Part shown: one piece after another, positions 14,985-23,664 of the stretch
Position numbering within the stretch: the first letter of the stretch is position 1
How the letters are laid out: every line of letters starts with the position of its first letter
NCBI GenBank assembly: GCA_024506175.1
Contig: JAMBEQ010000010.1
Location: 1 to 32,584, forward strand
Source: Methylocystis sp.
GTDB lineage: Bacteria > Pseudomonadota > Alphaproteobacteria > Rhizobiales > Beijerinckiaceae
DNA: 32,584 nucleotides
Reading direction: 5' to 3'
Translations under genes and position numbers: made by a program
The notes under the pieces: generated by a model
Databases searched by the model: none
The model's input: the letters and a program-made list of their open reading frames with translations, nothing else
What the model was told of the DNA's origin: nothing

Positions 14985-16106
14985 TCACCTGTTCTCCGCC
15001 TCCGCTAGCTCCGCGAGAAGCGTCAGAAGACCGCGCGTCGCGACTCGCTCGCCAAAAGCCAATTCGCCCTGCACGGAGGCGAATTGCGGCGTCTCGGACA
15101 CCAGGATCACGGGAATGGCGCGAAAACCTTCCGGAGAGCGCACGAAGACCCAGCTGTGGTTGAGGTGGCTCACCACGGCGTCCGCCGGGACGCGCCAGTG
15201 TGACCCGCCGCCCGTCTTGACGCGCAAAATGGCCTGCAGCGCCTGCCCAGGCCGCAAAACGCTCCGGCCCGGCCGGAACTCCGCCACGGCCGTCACGGAC
15301 TGGGTCGCGGTGTCGACGGTGTGCCCGATGCGAATGAGTTTCCCGTCGAGGTCGGCGGAGGGCAGATGCACCCGCTCGACTTGTTCGAGCGCCACGGCGC
15401 GGCCAAGCGGCACTTGCAGATTGACCCAGATCGGGTCGAGCCGCGCAATAGTGACCAGCGGCGCCGAGGCCTGCACGCGCTCGCCGGTGGTTCCATGCCG
15501 CTGCAGGATCGTGCCGCCGATCGGCGCGCGGACCAGGAGCGAGCTCGCGAGCTTGCGCTGCTTTCGCAAGGTCGCGACATCGGCGTCGCTCATGCCCGCC
15601 AGAGTGAGAATCTGCGAACGCTCGTCGAGCTTGGCGCGAGCCTGCGCGGCCTCAGCGCGAGTTACGATGAGCCTGCGCTCGGCGATGATGCGCTCCTTGA
15701 ACAATTGCTCGTCGCGGCGCAGCTTCTCAGCCGCCAGATCGGCTTCCGACATTGCGAGTAAATAGGCCCGCTCCGCTTCGACCAGCTCGGAGGATCTCAG
15801 CGTGGCGATCGGGTCGCCCTCCTTCACGTCCTCGTCGGGCGCGACGAGCAAAGTCTCGACGAGACCGGCGGCGGGCGCGGCCACGATGCGCAACTGCTGC
15901 GGCGGGACGGTGACGACGCCAGGCACCACGATTTCGCCGGCCCCCGACTCTGCCTCGGCCGGCTGCGTCTCTATGCCCGCCGCGCGTATTTGCGCCTCCG
16001 TCAGGGGCAAGAGAATGTCGCGCGACGGTAATCCATTCTGCGGAGCGGCGAGGGTCCCGTGCGCGCATGCGGTAACAGACAAGACCAGGATGAGAGTTCG
16101 CCACAT
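14985..16106 (-). CDS. membrane fusion (adaptor) protein of heavy-metal efflux, CzcB/CusB-like
   Basis: The 373-residue product begins MWRTLILVLSVTACAHGTLAA, an export signal. The adaptor layout follows: a lipoyl/barrel-sandwich half (IVVPGVVTVPPQQLRIVAAP, GLVETLLVAPDEDVKEGDPI), a helical hairpin (about 130-200, AERAYLLAMSEADLAAEKLR), the returning lipoyl half (LLVRAPIGGTILQRHGTTGE), a beta-barrel (IWVNLQVPLGRAVALEQVER) and a membrane-proximal domain. It bridges pump and channel in the periplasm. No N-terminal Met-rich or His-rich metal tail is visible. The start at 16106 gives the signal peptide; the frame upstream is Arg-rich and unlikely. It is the first gene of the operon, divergent from pepN. 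The 256-bp gap to the pump gene is filled with repeats. Confidence 0.88.
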   Translation of the reverse strand: MWRTLILVLSVTACAHGTLAAPQNGLPSRDILLPLTEAQIRAAGIETQPAEAESGAGEIVVPGVVTVPPQQLRIVAAPAAGLVETLLVAPDEDVKEGDPIATLRSSELVEAERAYLLAMSEADLAAEKLRRDEQLFKERIIAERRLIVTRAEAAQARAKLDERSQILTLAGMSDADVATLRKQRKLASSLLVRAPIGGTILQRHGTTGERVQASAPLVTIARLDPIWVNLQVPLGRAVALEQVERVHLPSADLDGKLIRIGHTVDTATQSVTAVAEFRPGRSVLRPGQALQAILRVKTGGGSHWRVPADAVVSHLNHSWVFVRSPEGFRAIPVILVSETPQFASVQGELAFGERVATRGLLTLLAELAEAENR

Positions 16107-16359
16107 GTTGAGATGATGACCAAGTCGTGGCGCATCGCTCGAGCGAACGCGCCGATGTCGGCGACGGCGGCGCCTATGGCGGCCCCAGCTGATCTTGGAC
16201 GCCCGCCGCCGACAGTTCAAGAAGTAAGCAGACTGTTAATGCGGCTTTCCCGGGAAAAATCGACCCTTCGCGCGAGCGCGGACACGGCCGGTCGCAAATC
16301 ATTAGAAGCCGCCTATATTCGAGCAAGACTCCGATTCTCACGCCTCAACGAGGATTTTC

Positions 16360-19011
16360 ATGCGCCACCCCGCCCATGTCGCCGTCCGGCTTGCCGACTA
16401 CCGCCCTGCGGACTTTCTGATCGACGCCGTGGCGCTCGACATTTCGCTCGACCGGACAGCCACCAGGGTGATCGCGCGGCTCTCCCTGCGCCGCAACCCC
16501 AAGGGCGCGCCAGGCGCGCCACTCGCGCTCGACGGCGATGAGCTCACGCTTGTAGGCGTCAAGCTCGACGGCCGCCCGCTCGACCCTCAGAATTACACGG
16601 CGACGCCCGACCAGCTGCTTTTGCCTTCGGTTCCAGAGGCGCCTTTCACGCTGGAGATAGAGACGCGGGTCAACCCTGCGGCCAACACCCAGCTTTCCGG
16701 CCTCTATCGCTCGGGCTCAGCCTATTGCACCCAATGCGAAGCGGAAGGCTTCCGCCGCATCACCTACTTCCTGGACCGCCCGGATGTTCTCAGCGTCTAT
16801 ACGACGCGCATCGAGGCGGAAAAGAGCGAAGCGCCCATCTTGCTCTCGAACGGCAATCCTGGCGAGGCCGGCGATATTCCCGGCACGAACCGCCACTTCG
16901 CCGTCTGGCATGATCCCTTCCCTAAGCCTTCTTATCTCTTCGCTCTGGTCGGGGGCGATCTGGGCGTCGTGCGCGACAGTTTCAAGACCGTGTCGGGGCG
17001 CGAAGTCGCGCTCGCCATTTACGTCGAGCACGGCAAGGAGGCGCGCGCCGTATACGCCATGGACGCGTTGAAGCGCTCCATGCGTTGGGACGAGGAGAAA
17101 TTCGGCCGCGAGTTTGATCTTGATGTTTTCAACATCGTCGCCGTCTCCGACTTCAATATGGGGGCGATGGAGAATAAGGGCCTCAACGTTTTCAACGACA
17201 AATATGTCCTTGCCTCGCCCGAAACCGCGACGGACAACGACTATGCCGGCATCGAGGCGGTCATCGCCCATGAGTATTTTCATAACTGGACGGGCAATCG
17301 CATCACCTGCCGCGACTGGTTCCAGCTTTGCCTCAAGGAAGGGCTGACCGTTTTCCGCGATCAGGAATTTTCCGCGGACATGCGCTCGCGCGCGGTCGAG
17401 CGCATCGGCGACGTTCGCGGACTGCGGCTCGCGCAATTCCCAGAGGACGCGGGGCCCCTCGCCCATCCGGTGCGGCCCGAAGTCTATCATGAGATCAACA
17501 ACTTCTACACGGCGACGGTCTATGAGAAAGGAGCCGAGATCGTCCGCATGCTGCGCACGCTGATCGGCGACGAGACCTTCCGCCGCGGGATGGACATTTA
17601 CTTCGAGCGTTTCGACGGCACGGCGGCGACCGTCGAGGACTTCCTTTCCTGCTTCGCCGAAGCTTCGGGTCGTGACCTGTCGCATTTTGCGCTCTGGTAC
17701 AGCCAGGCGGGCACACCGGTCCTTTCGACCGAGGGCGTCTATGACGGGTCCGCCAAAACATTCACGCTGACGCTGCGCCAGCAGACTGCGCCGACGCCCG
17801 CTCAAGCGGAAAAGAAGCCGGTCGTTATCCCGGTGGCGCTCGCGCTTTTCGGCGAAAATGGCGAGAAACTCGATCTCGAAAGCCCAGACGCACAGCCGGA
17901 AGAACTGGCCCGCGGGCTCTTCGAGCTTTCCAAGTCGGCCCGAACCATCGCCTTCACGAATGTGCCCTCCCGGCCTCTCGTCTCGGCGCTGCGCGGCTTC
18001 TCCGCGCCAGTGCGGCTGGAGCCCGCGCCCGCGAGCGCGGATCTCGAAAAGCTTCTTGCCTGCGACGACGATCCCTTCAATCGCTGGCAGGCGGCCCAGA
18101 GTCTGGCGCTCAGGGCGATTTTCGCGCGCGTGGAGTCCGCCCGCGCGGGCGCCCCGGAGCCCCGCGCGCCAGGCTTCGCTGCAGCGCTGCGCATGATCCT
18201 CGCCGGCGCCGAGGCCGACCCGGCCTTCGCCGCCCAAGCGCTTTCCCTGCCTTCCGAGATCGACCTTGCGCGGGAAGCAGGCTCGAACGTCGACCCCGAC
18301 GAACTCTTTGCCGCGCGCCTGGGATTGCGTGCGGAGATCGGGCGCGCGCTGCTCTCGAACGCCGAGGCGGCCTATGCGCGCCTTTCCGACGCCGGCCCCT
18401 ACAGCCCCGATGCTGGGAGCGCCGGCCGCCGTGCGCTCAAAGGCGTAGCGCTCGATCTCGTCGCCGCCGGCGACCCCGAGAAAGGCTCGGCACTTGCCGT
18501 GCGCCAGTTCGCCGGCGCCGGCAATATGACGGACCGCCTCTCGGCCCTGGGGCTGCTCGCTTTTCTCGGCGGCGACGCGCGCGAAAACGCCTTCGCGGCC
18601 TTCTACGAGCAATTCGCCGGCGACCATCTCGTCATCGACAAGTGGTTCTCGCTGCAGGCCACGATCCCCGAGCCTGCGACGACACAGCGCGTCCTCCAGC
18701 TGATGTCGCACCCGGACTTTTCGCTCTCGAACCCCAATCGGGTGCGCTCGCTGATCGCAGCTTTCGCCAACGCCAATCTCACCCGTTTCCACGCGCTCGA
18801 CGGCTCCGGCTACGACCTTCTCACCCGAGTCGTGCTGGAGGTGGACTCCAAAAACCCGCAGGTTGCCGCGCGGCTTCTTTCGGCGCTGCGCTCCTGGCGC
18901 ACAATGGAGCCGAGACGGCGCGCTCTGATCGAGGCGAGACTGCGGCATATCGTCGAGCAAGAGGGCCTTTCCGCCGACACCAAGGATATCGCTACGCGCG
19001 CGCTCGCTTGA
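16360..19011 (+). CDS. pepN: aminopeptidase N (M1 family zinc metallopeptidase)
   Basis: PepN removes N-terminal residues from peptides in the cytoplasm. The 883-residue protein has the proteobacterial PepN layout: N-terminal beta-domain (about 1-190, QLSGLYRSGSAYCTQCEAEG), catalytic domain with the GAMEN exopeptidase motif (268-272) and zinc site HEYFHNWTGNR (His304, Glu305, His308) plus Glu327 in LKEGLT, the DUF3458-type beta-sandwich (about 440-550), and a C-terminal helical bowl (about 555-883) containing FSLQATIPEP and HPDFSLSNPNRVRSLI. All key residues are intact and the length is normal. GAGGA precedes the ATG. It is divergent from the efflux operon and followed by the PAS kinase gene after 123 bp. 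Confidence 0.97.
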   Translation: MRHPAHVAVRLADYRPADFLIDAVALDISLDRTATRVIARLSLRRNPKGAPGAPLALDGDELTLVGVKLDGRPLDPQNYTATPDQLLLPSVPEAPFTLEIETRVNPAANTQLSGLYRSGSAYCTQCEAEGFRRITYFLDRPDVLSVYTTRIEAEKSEAPILLSNGNPGEAGDIPGTNRHFAVWHDPFPKPSYLFALVGGDLGVVRDSFKTVSGREVALAIYVEHGKEARAVYAMDALKRSMRWDEEKFGREFDLDVFNIVAVSDFNMGAMENKGLNVFNDKYVLASPETATDNDYAGIEAVIAHEYFHNWTGNRITCRDWFQLCLKEGLTVFRDQEFSADMRSRAVERIGDVRGLRLAQFPEDAGPLAHPVRPEVYHEINNFYTATVYEKGAEIVRMLRTLIGDETFRRGMDIYFERFDGTAATVEDFLSCFAEASGRDLSHFALWYSQAGTPVLSTEGVYDGSAKTFTLTLRQQTAPTPAQAEKKPVVIPVALALFGENGEKLDLESPDAQPEELARGLFELSKSARTIAFTNVPSRPLVSALRGFSAPVRLEPAPASADLEKLLACDDDPFNRWQAAQSLALRAIFARVESARAGAPEPRAPGFAAALRMILAGAEADPAFAAQALSLPSEIDLAREAGSNVDPDELFAARLGLRAEIGRALLSNAEAAYARLSDAGPYSPDAGSAGRRALKGVALDLVAAGDPEKGSALAVRQFAGAGNMTDRLSALGLLAFLGGDARENAFAAFYEQFAGDHLVIDKWFSLQATIPEPATTQRVLQLMSHPDFSLSNPNRVRSLIAAFANANLTRFHALDGSGYDLLTRVVLEVDSKNPQVAARLLSALRSWRTMEPRRRALIEARLRHIVEQEGLSADTKDIATRALA

Positions 19012-19134
19012 AACTGACCATGGGCGTTAACCTTTCATTAAGGCTCTGGACAATTAGCGCCTGAAAGATTCGAATGAGGGTGATTCGAGCGCCTCTCGGG
19101 GCACTTTTACGATCGCCAGAATTCGGAGACTTTT

Positions 19135-21561
19135 ATGGCGCGCGTCACCGCAGCTCGTGCGATGAGTCACGCGGAAACGGTGTGGGGCGCCTCTCGTTTC
19201 GAAGGCAATGGCGGGAGGGCTCCGAAGGAGAGCCCGTGGCTGAAGCGGGCGGCTTTCGGCGTTTCCGCCATATGCCTCTTGTCGCTGGCGGCCTTCGCTG
19301 TGACGCTGACGAGCGCCATGCAGGATCAGCTCGTCGAAGAGGCGACAACGGACCTGGAAGTCTTCGCCCGCGCCGTGAGGCTCGACCTCTCTGAGAAGCT
19401 TCGGGCCGATGGAAGATCGCTGGCGCAGCCGCTGAATCAGATTTTACCCGGCGGCGCCACAGCCCGCGGACGACGTGTTTTAATCACGGATGACAGCGGT
19501 CACGTGGCCACAGCCTTTCCGCCGATCGACGCGAAGAACGCCACGCTCAACGATGTGCTCGGCGCCGAGCAGGCGCTGACCGAATTCGCCGACAAGGCCG
19601 GCGTCATGCGCATCACGCTCCCTGATGGCGCGCCGGCCCTCGCCACCGTGCAAAAGCTGCCGGCGCCTTACGGGCAAGTGGCGATGGTTTATCCGCTCGA
19701 CAATGTGCTCAGCGAATGGCGCGCCATCACTGGGCAGTACGCCGTGCTCTTCGCCTTCACTACGCTGATGCTGCTCGCCGCCGTCTACGCCTATGTGAGG
19801 CAATCGCGTCAAAGGCAGGCGGCCGAGCAGGTGAACGTCTTTATCAGATGTCGCCTCGATGCGGCGCTCTCACGCGGCCACTGCGGGCTGTGGGACTGGG
19901 ACATCGCCCGCGGACGAATTTATTGGTCGGTTTCCATGTATGAAATGCTCGGCCTGCAGGCCGAGCGGCGTTGCCTTTCATTTGGCGAGCTGGACGCGCT
20001 TTTGCATCCCGACGACGGCAATTTGTCATCGCTCGCCGAAATGGTTTCCGCTTCTCGCACGAATTGCATCGATCATGAATTCCGCGCCCGGCACGCCGAC
20101 GGCCACTGGGTTTGGTTGCGGCTGCGGGCGCAGCTCATCGACGGCGCCGAGGACGCGGGCCATCATCTCGTCGGCATTGCCGTCGACGTATCGGAGCAAA
20201 AGGCGCTTGTCGAAAATACGGCGACCGCCGACATGCGGCTGCGCGACGCCATCAACGCGATTTCTGAAGCTTTCGTTCTTTGGGACGCGCAGAACCGCCT
20301 CGTGATCTGCAATTCGAAGTTTTTCGACCTCCACGGACTCGCTCCCGAAGCAGCGCCGCCGGGCACGAGCTACGCGAAAATCATGATGCGCGCGAATACG
20401 TCCATCGCCCACACGGAAAGCGCGGTCGGCTTGCGCTCGCCCGACGCCCGCACATATGAGGCGCGGCTCGCCGATGGCCGCTGGCTGCAAATCAACGAAC
20501 GCCGAACGAGGGACGGCGGCTATGTCTCCGTCGGCGCCGACATCACGGCGCTGAAGCGAAATCAGGACAAGCTGATCGAGTCCGAGCGCCGCCTGACGAC
20601 GAGCGTCGTCGATCTCACGCGCTCTCGCAAGACGCTTGAAATGCAGGCGCAGCAGCTCGCGACCCTCGCGGAAAAATACCATCAGCAGAAGGCCGAAGCC
20701 GAGGCCGCTTATCTCGCCAAGTCAGAATTTCTCGCCAATATGAGCCACGAGCTGAGGACGCCGCTCAACGCCATCATCGGCTTCTCGGACATGATGCTGG
20801 CCGAGCCCTTCGGCGCGCTGGGCTCGCCCAAATACGTCGAATATTGCGACGGCATCAAACAAGGCGGGCGCTACCTCAACGAAGTTTTATCCGACATTCT
20901 GGACATGTCGCGTCTCGAGGCGGGGCTCGTGCGTCTTGCAGAGCGTGAGGTGAACGTCGCCGAAGCGGCCCGCCGCGCGATCGAAGCCTGGCGCACCCGC
21001 GCCGAAGACAAGAAGCTGACGCTCGTCCTCGAGGCGGATGCACAGCTGAAATGCATCGGTGACGAGGGGGCTATCATCAAGACGCTCGACATTCTGCTGT
21101 CGAACAGCGTCAAATTCACAGCCCCCGGCGGAGTCATCCGCCTGCGGGCGCGCCATCACGGAGCCTCGGTCGCCTTCTTCGTCGAGGATACGGGACAGGG
21201 CATCGACCCCGCGGTGTTGCCGAAGCTCGGTCGACCGTTCGAGCAGAGCGCCGGCCTCATGGAAAACGGCATGAAGGGCTCGGGGCTTGGCATCGCGATC
21301 GCGCGCGCGCTGATCGACCTTCACGGCGGCGCGCTGCGATTCCGCTCGCGCCTCGGCGAGGGCACAGTGGCGATGGTGCGCCTTTCCTGCGCGCATTGCG
21401 CCGGCAAGAACATCATGCCGCTCAAGGCGCGCGCCGCCGAACGCCAGCAGCCAAGAAGCCCTCTCTATGCGCGCTCGCGAGAGACTGTGGTCCGGATCGC
21501 CGGCAGCGACAACACCACGCGCAGCCCCGGCGCATTGTCCTCTATGCGCAGGACGCCATGA
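19135..21561 (+). CDS. membrane-bound PAS-domain sensor histidine kinase
   Basis: This 808-residue kinase has two predicted membrane segments (about 38-60 and 200-222) enclosing a periplasmic sensor region. Two PAS-like modules follow (about 240-360, with a PAC-like HADGHWVWLRLRAQ; about 370-480, ISEAFVLWDAQNRLVICNSK), then a coiled coil. The HisKA domain carries His538 in FLANMSHELRTPLNAIIGFS, and the HATPase domain has VKFTAPGGVI, FFVEDTGQGIDP and GSGLGIAIA. The kinase core resembles the PleC/DivJ-type kinases of alphaproteobacteria. No receiver domain or cognate regulator is adjacent, so it is an orphan here. GGAG lies six bases before the ATG. The conserved fold ends near residue 753; the final 55 residues look unconserved, and their DNA runs 97 bp into the 3' end of the opposite kinase gene. 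Confidence 0.92.
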   Translation: MARVTAARAMSHAETVWGASRFEGNGGRAPKESPWLKRAAFGVSAICLLSLAAFAVTLTSAMQDQLVEEATTDLEVFARAVRLDLSEKLRADGRSLAQPLNQILPGGATARGRRVLITDDSGHVATAFPPIDAKNATLNDVLGAEQALTEFADKAGVMRITLPDGAPALATVQKLPAPYGQVAMVYPLDNVLSEWRAITGQYAVLFAFTTLMLLAAVYAYVRQSRQRQAAEQVNVFIRCRLDAALSRGHCGLWDWDIARGRIYWSVSMYEMLGLQAERRCLSFGELDALLHPDDGNLSSLAEMVSASRTNCIDHEFRARHADGHWVWLRLRAQLIDGAEDAGHHLVGIAVDVSEQKALVENTATADMRLRDAINAISEAFVLWDAQNRLVICNSKFFDLHGLAPEAAPPGTSYAKIMMRANTSIAHTESAVGLRSPDARTYEARLADGRWLQINERRTRDGGYVSVGADITALKRNQDKLIESERRLTTSVVDLTRSRKTLEMQAQQLATLAEKYHQQKAEAEAAYLAKSEFLANMSHELRTPLNAIIGFSDMMLAEPFGALGSPKYVEYCDGIKQGGRYLNEVLSDILDMSRLEAGLVRLAEREVNVAEAARRAIEAWRTRAEDKKLTLVLEADAQLKCIGDEGAIIKTLDILLSNSVKFTAPGGVIRLRARHHGASVAFFVEDTGQGIDPAVLPKLGRPFEQSAGLMENGMKGSGLGIAIARALIDLHGGALRFRSRLGEGTVAMVRLSCAHCAGKNIMPLKARAAERQQPRSPLYARSRETVVRIAGSDNTTRSPGALSSMRRTP

Positions 21562-22895
21562 TGCAGCCGCGCGACGGCCGCGGCCATCGAGAGGCCGAGA
21601 CCGGAGCCCGGACGAGAGCGTGAGTTTTCGAGTCGCACGAAGCGCCCCACCACTCTTTCGCGATCCGCGGACGCAATGCCCGGCCCACGATCGGCGACCG
21701 TAATCTCCACACAATCGCCGACGCGTTTGGCGCTGACGTCCACCTGACGCTTGTCGCCCGACGAACCGTATTTCAGCGCATTGTCGACAAGATTGACGAC
21801 CGCTTGCCCCAGAAGCTCCCGGCTGCCGGCGACCACAAGACCGGGGTCTGTCGACGCCTCCAAACGAACGCCCTGCTCTTCGGCCACGGGCTCGTACATT
21901 TCGACAATGTCGCCGACGACTGCGCCGGCGTCATAGGCCGCCAGGTTGTCGCTGCAATAGCCGGCCTCGGCGCGCGCGATCATCAGCAGCGCGTCGAAGA
22001 CGCGAATGAGCGCATCCGATTCTTCGATCACCTTGAGGAGCGCCTCGCGGTGCTCGCCATTATCGGACGCGCCGCGCAACGCCGCTTCGGCTCGGTTGCG
22101 CAGGCGCGTCAGCGGCGTCTTGAGATCATGGGCGATATTGTCCGAAACCTCGCGCAAGCCCTTCATCAGCTCCAGGATGCGATCCAGCATGGCGTTGAAA
22201 TTCTCGGCCAGACGGTCGAGTTCGTCGCCGGCGCCGGTGACGGCGAGCCGTTCATTCAGATCGCCGGCCATGATGCGCCGGGCGGAAGCGGACATGACGT
22301 CGACGCGCTCCAACATCCGGTGCGCGACAAACAGGCCGCCAAGCGCGCCGACGAGCGCGAGCCAGAAAAGCGAGATGCCGAGCGCTTGGCGCAGTATGTC
22401 GCGCAAGACCTGATGGTCCTCGATGTCGTGGCCGATGAGCAGCCGGAAGCCGCCGGGAATGAGAAAGAGCCGCAGCAGCGCCGGATGCTCGACCCCCGGT
22501 TCGCCGCGCCTCTGGTAAGGAGTTTCGACAAGCTGAGACCCGCCGACCGGGATCGCCGTCGGCGGCTCGATATTGCCGACGATCACTTCGCCGGAATGCG
22601 TCGTGAGCAGGTAAAGCGAACTGCCCGGCGCGCGCACGCGGCGCTCGAGCGCGGCCGTGAGCTGGCGCAGCCCACCCTGCGCATATTGCTCGGAGAGCGC
22701 ACGGATTTCGGCTTCGACCGTCTGCTCGATCTGCTCGTCGAGCACCTCCTTCACCCGCGCCCCGACGCGCGTCAGCACAAGGCCCGCGCCGACGGAGAAG
22801 AGTACGAGATAGGCGAGCGACAGCTTGAAGGCGGTCGTGCGAAAGAGCTTGCCGAGCTTTCCAGTGAACAATCGAGCTTCCTGCCAGCGCGTCAC
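21465..22895 (-). CDS. HAMP-domain sensor histidine kinase, probable partner of the regulator at 23665
   Basis: The 476-residue kinase begins VTRWQEARLFTGKLGKLFRT at a GTG; a TTG at 22976 would add 27 residues, and neither start has a strong ribosome binding site. It has a membrane segment (FKLSLAYLVLFSVGAGLVLT), a periplasmic loop of about 120 residues, a second segment (ISLFWLALVGALGGLFVAHR), and a HAMP domain. HisKA carries His256 in DNIAHDLKTPLTRLRNRAE, and the HATPase has LVDNALKYG, VADRGPGI and GSGLGLSMA. The plan is that of the EnvZ/QseC class. It is on the same strand as the OmpR-type regulator and degP, but an opposite-strand gene lies between regulator and kinase. Its 3' end overlaps the PAS kinase gene. 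Confidence 0.9.
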   Translation of the reverse strand: MTRWQEARLFTGKLGKLFRTTAFKLSLAYLVLFSVGAGLVLTRVGARVKEVLDEQIEQTVEAEIRALSEQYAQGGLRQLTAALERRVRAPGSSLYLLTTHSGEVIVGNIEPPTAIPVGGSQLVETPYQRRGEPGVEHPALLRLFLIPGGFRLLIGHDIEDHQVLRDILRQALGISLFWLALVGALGGLFVAHRMLERVDVMSASARRIMAGDLNERLAVTGAGDELDRLAENFNAMLDRILELMKGLREVSDNIAHDLKTPLTRLRNRAEAALRGASDNGEHREALLKVIEESDALIRVFDALLMIARAEAGYCSDNLAAYDAGAVVGDIVEMYEPVAEEQGVRLEASTDPGLVVAGSRELLGQAVVNLVDNALKYGSSGDKRQVDVSAKRVGDCVEITVADRGPGIASADRERVVGRFVRLENSRSRPGSGLGLSMAAAVARLHHGVLRIEDNAPGLRVVLSLPAIRTTVSRERA

Positions 22896-23029
22896 GGCCT
22901 GGGCCGGGTTTGCAAAGGATATGGGGATTAGCGCGCGATTTCTCTCGACGGCGCCGCTTGCCTTTCTCGGAACCAACCACGTGGTTCATTGGTTGTTGCC
23001 CGCAAGGGGGGGGCTAGACAAGGTCGAAA

Positions 23030-23548
23030 ATGATGCGCAAGGGTTTAAGAACCGCGATCGTTGCATCGCTGTGCGGCGCTGCCGCAATCGGCGCAATCCC
23101 ACCAGAAGCGCTTGCAGGCCCGATGGGCGTCGCCCCGCCGAGCGTGGTCAGCCTGACCCCGCCGACGGTCGATGTACATTGGCGGTGGGGATACTACCAC
23201 CGCCATTACCGCTGGGGCTACCGCCCCTACTACCGGCACTGGGGTTACTACCGGCCCTATTACCGGCATTGGGGTTACTACCGCCCCTTCTACCGCAGGG
23301 TTGTTTACTACCGCCCCTACTACCGGACTTGGGGTTACTACCGCCCGTATTATCGGTGGGGGTATTATCGCCCCTATTATCGGCGTTACTGGGGCTGGGG
23401 TGGGTACCCCTATTACGGCTACTACAATCCCGGCGCCGCGGTGTTCGGCTCCGCGCTTGGGTTGATGGGAGCCGGCCTCGCAGCCGCGACAGCGCCCGCA
23501 TGGGGATTGGGCTGGGGACCGGGCTGGGGCTGGGGCGGCTGGTGGTGA
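23030..23548 (+). CDS. exported Tyr/Arg/Trp-rich repeat protein
   Basis: The 172-residue product has a signal peptide (MMRKGLRTAIVASLCGAAAI, cleavage probably after ALA near residue 29). A middle section is made of about six near-identical units of WGYYRPYYRH type (about residues 60-122), and the Gly/Ala/Trp-rich end includes a hydrophobic stretch (FGSALGLMGAGLAAA) and finishes GWGWGGWW. The unit is extremely rich in Tyr and Arg and almost free of acidic residues. Similar 'YYRPYYR' exported proteins occur in Hyphomicrobiales, function unknown to me; a role at the cell surface or envelope is only a guess. AAGG precedes the start. It lies on the plus strand between regulator and kinase genes on the minus strand. 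Confidence 0.75.
   Translation: MMRKGLRTAIVASLCGAAAIGAIPPEALAGPMGVAPPSVVSLTPPTVDVHWRWGYYHRHYRWGYRPYYRHWGYYRPYYRHWGYYRPFYRRVVYYRPYYRTWGYYRPYYRWGYYRPYYRRYWGWGGYPYYGYYNPGAAVFGSALGLMGAGLAAATAPAWGLGWGPGWGWGGWW
23211..23392 (+). repeat. in-frame tandem repeats encoding WGYYRPYYR units
   Basis: Six units of 27-30 bp recur in frame, with consensus near TGGGGTTACTACCGCCCCTA followed by CTACCGGC. Amino-acid units in order read WGYRPYYRH, WGYYRPYYRH, WGYYRPFYRR, VVYYRPYYRT, WGYYRPYYR and WGYYRPYYRRY. Third-position differences among units suggest selection on the protein rather than recent slippage. Confidence 0.85.
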
Positions 23549-23558
23549 TGGCCAGTTA

Positions 23559-23604
23559 GAGCGCATTCCGCAAAAATTGGAAGTTTTGCGATCAGAATGC
23601 GCTC
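23559..23604. repeat. GAGCGC...GCGCTC palindromic repeat, possible terminator
   Basis: GAGCGCATTCCGCAAAA (from 23559) faces TTTTGCGATCAGAATGCGCTC (to 23604), pairing except for a four-base bulge. This motif is a frequent intergenic palindrome in Hyphomicrobiales; half of it recurs at 14838. It lies between the convergent repeat-protein gene and the response-regulator gene, where a bidirectional terminator would fit. Confidence 0.7.
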
Positions 23605-23664
23605 CGCCTTTTGGTTTGCGCGACTCCTCATCGCTCGCATGATTTCATGCGAGTGGAAAGCGCC

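Noticed and set aside
16717-18960. Very long open frame (about 747 codons) antisense to pepN
   Set aside because: The plus strand has a complete PepN with all catalytic motifs. The antisense translation is Arg/Gly/Glu-rich without domains, a usual by-product of high third-position GC.
23211-23392. Regularly repeated units resembling a CRISPR array
   Set aside because: Units are contiguous, in frame and 27-30 bp long without unique spacers; they encode protein repeats.
23148-23566. Minus-strand frames rich in Pro/Val/Ser over the tandem-repeat gene
   Set aside because: They are reverse translations of the repeats. The plus frame has a signal peptide and ribosome binding site.
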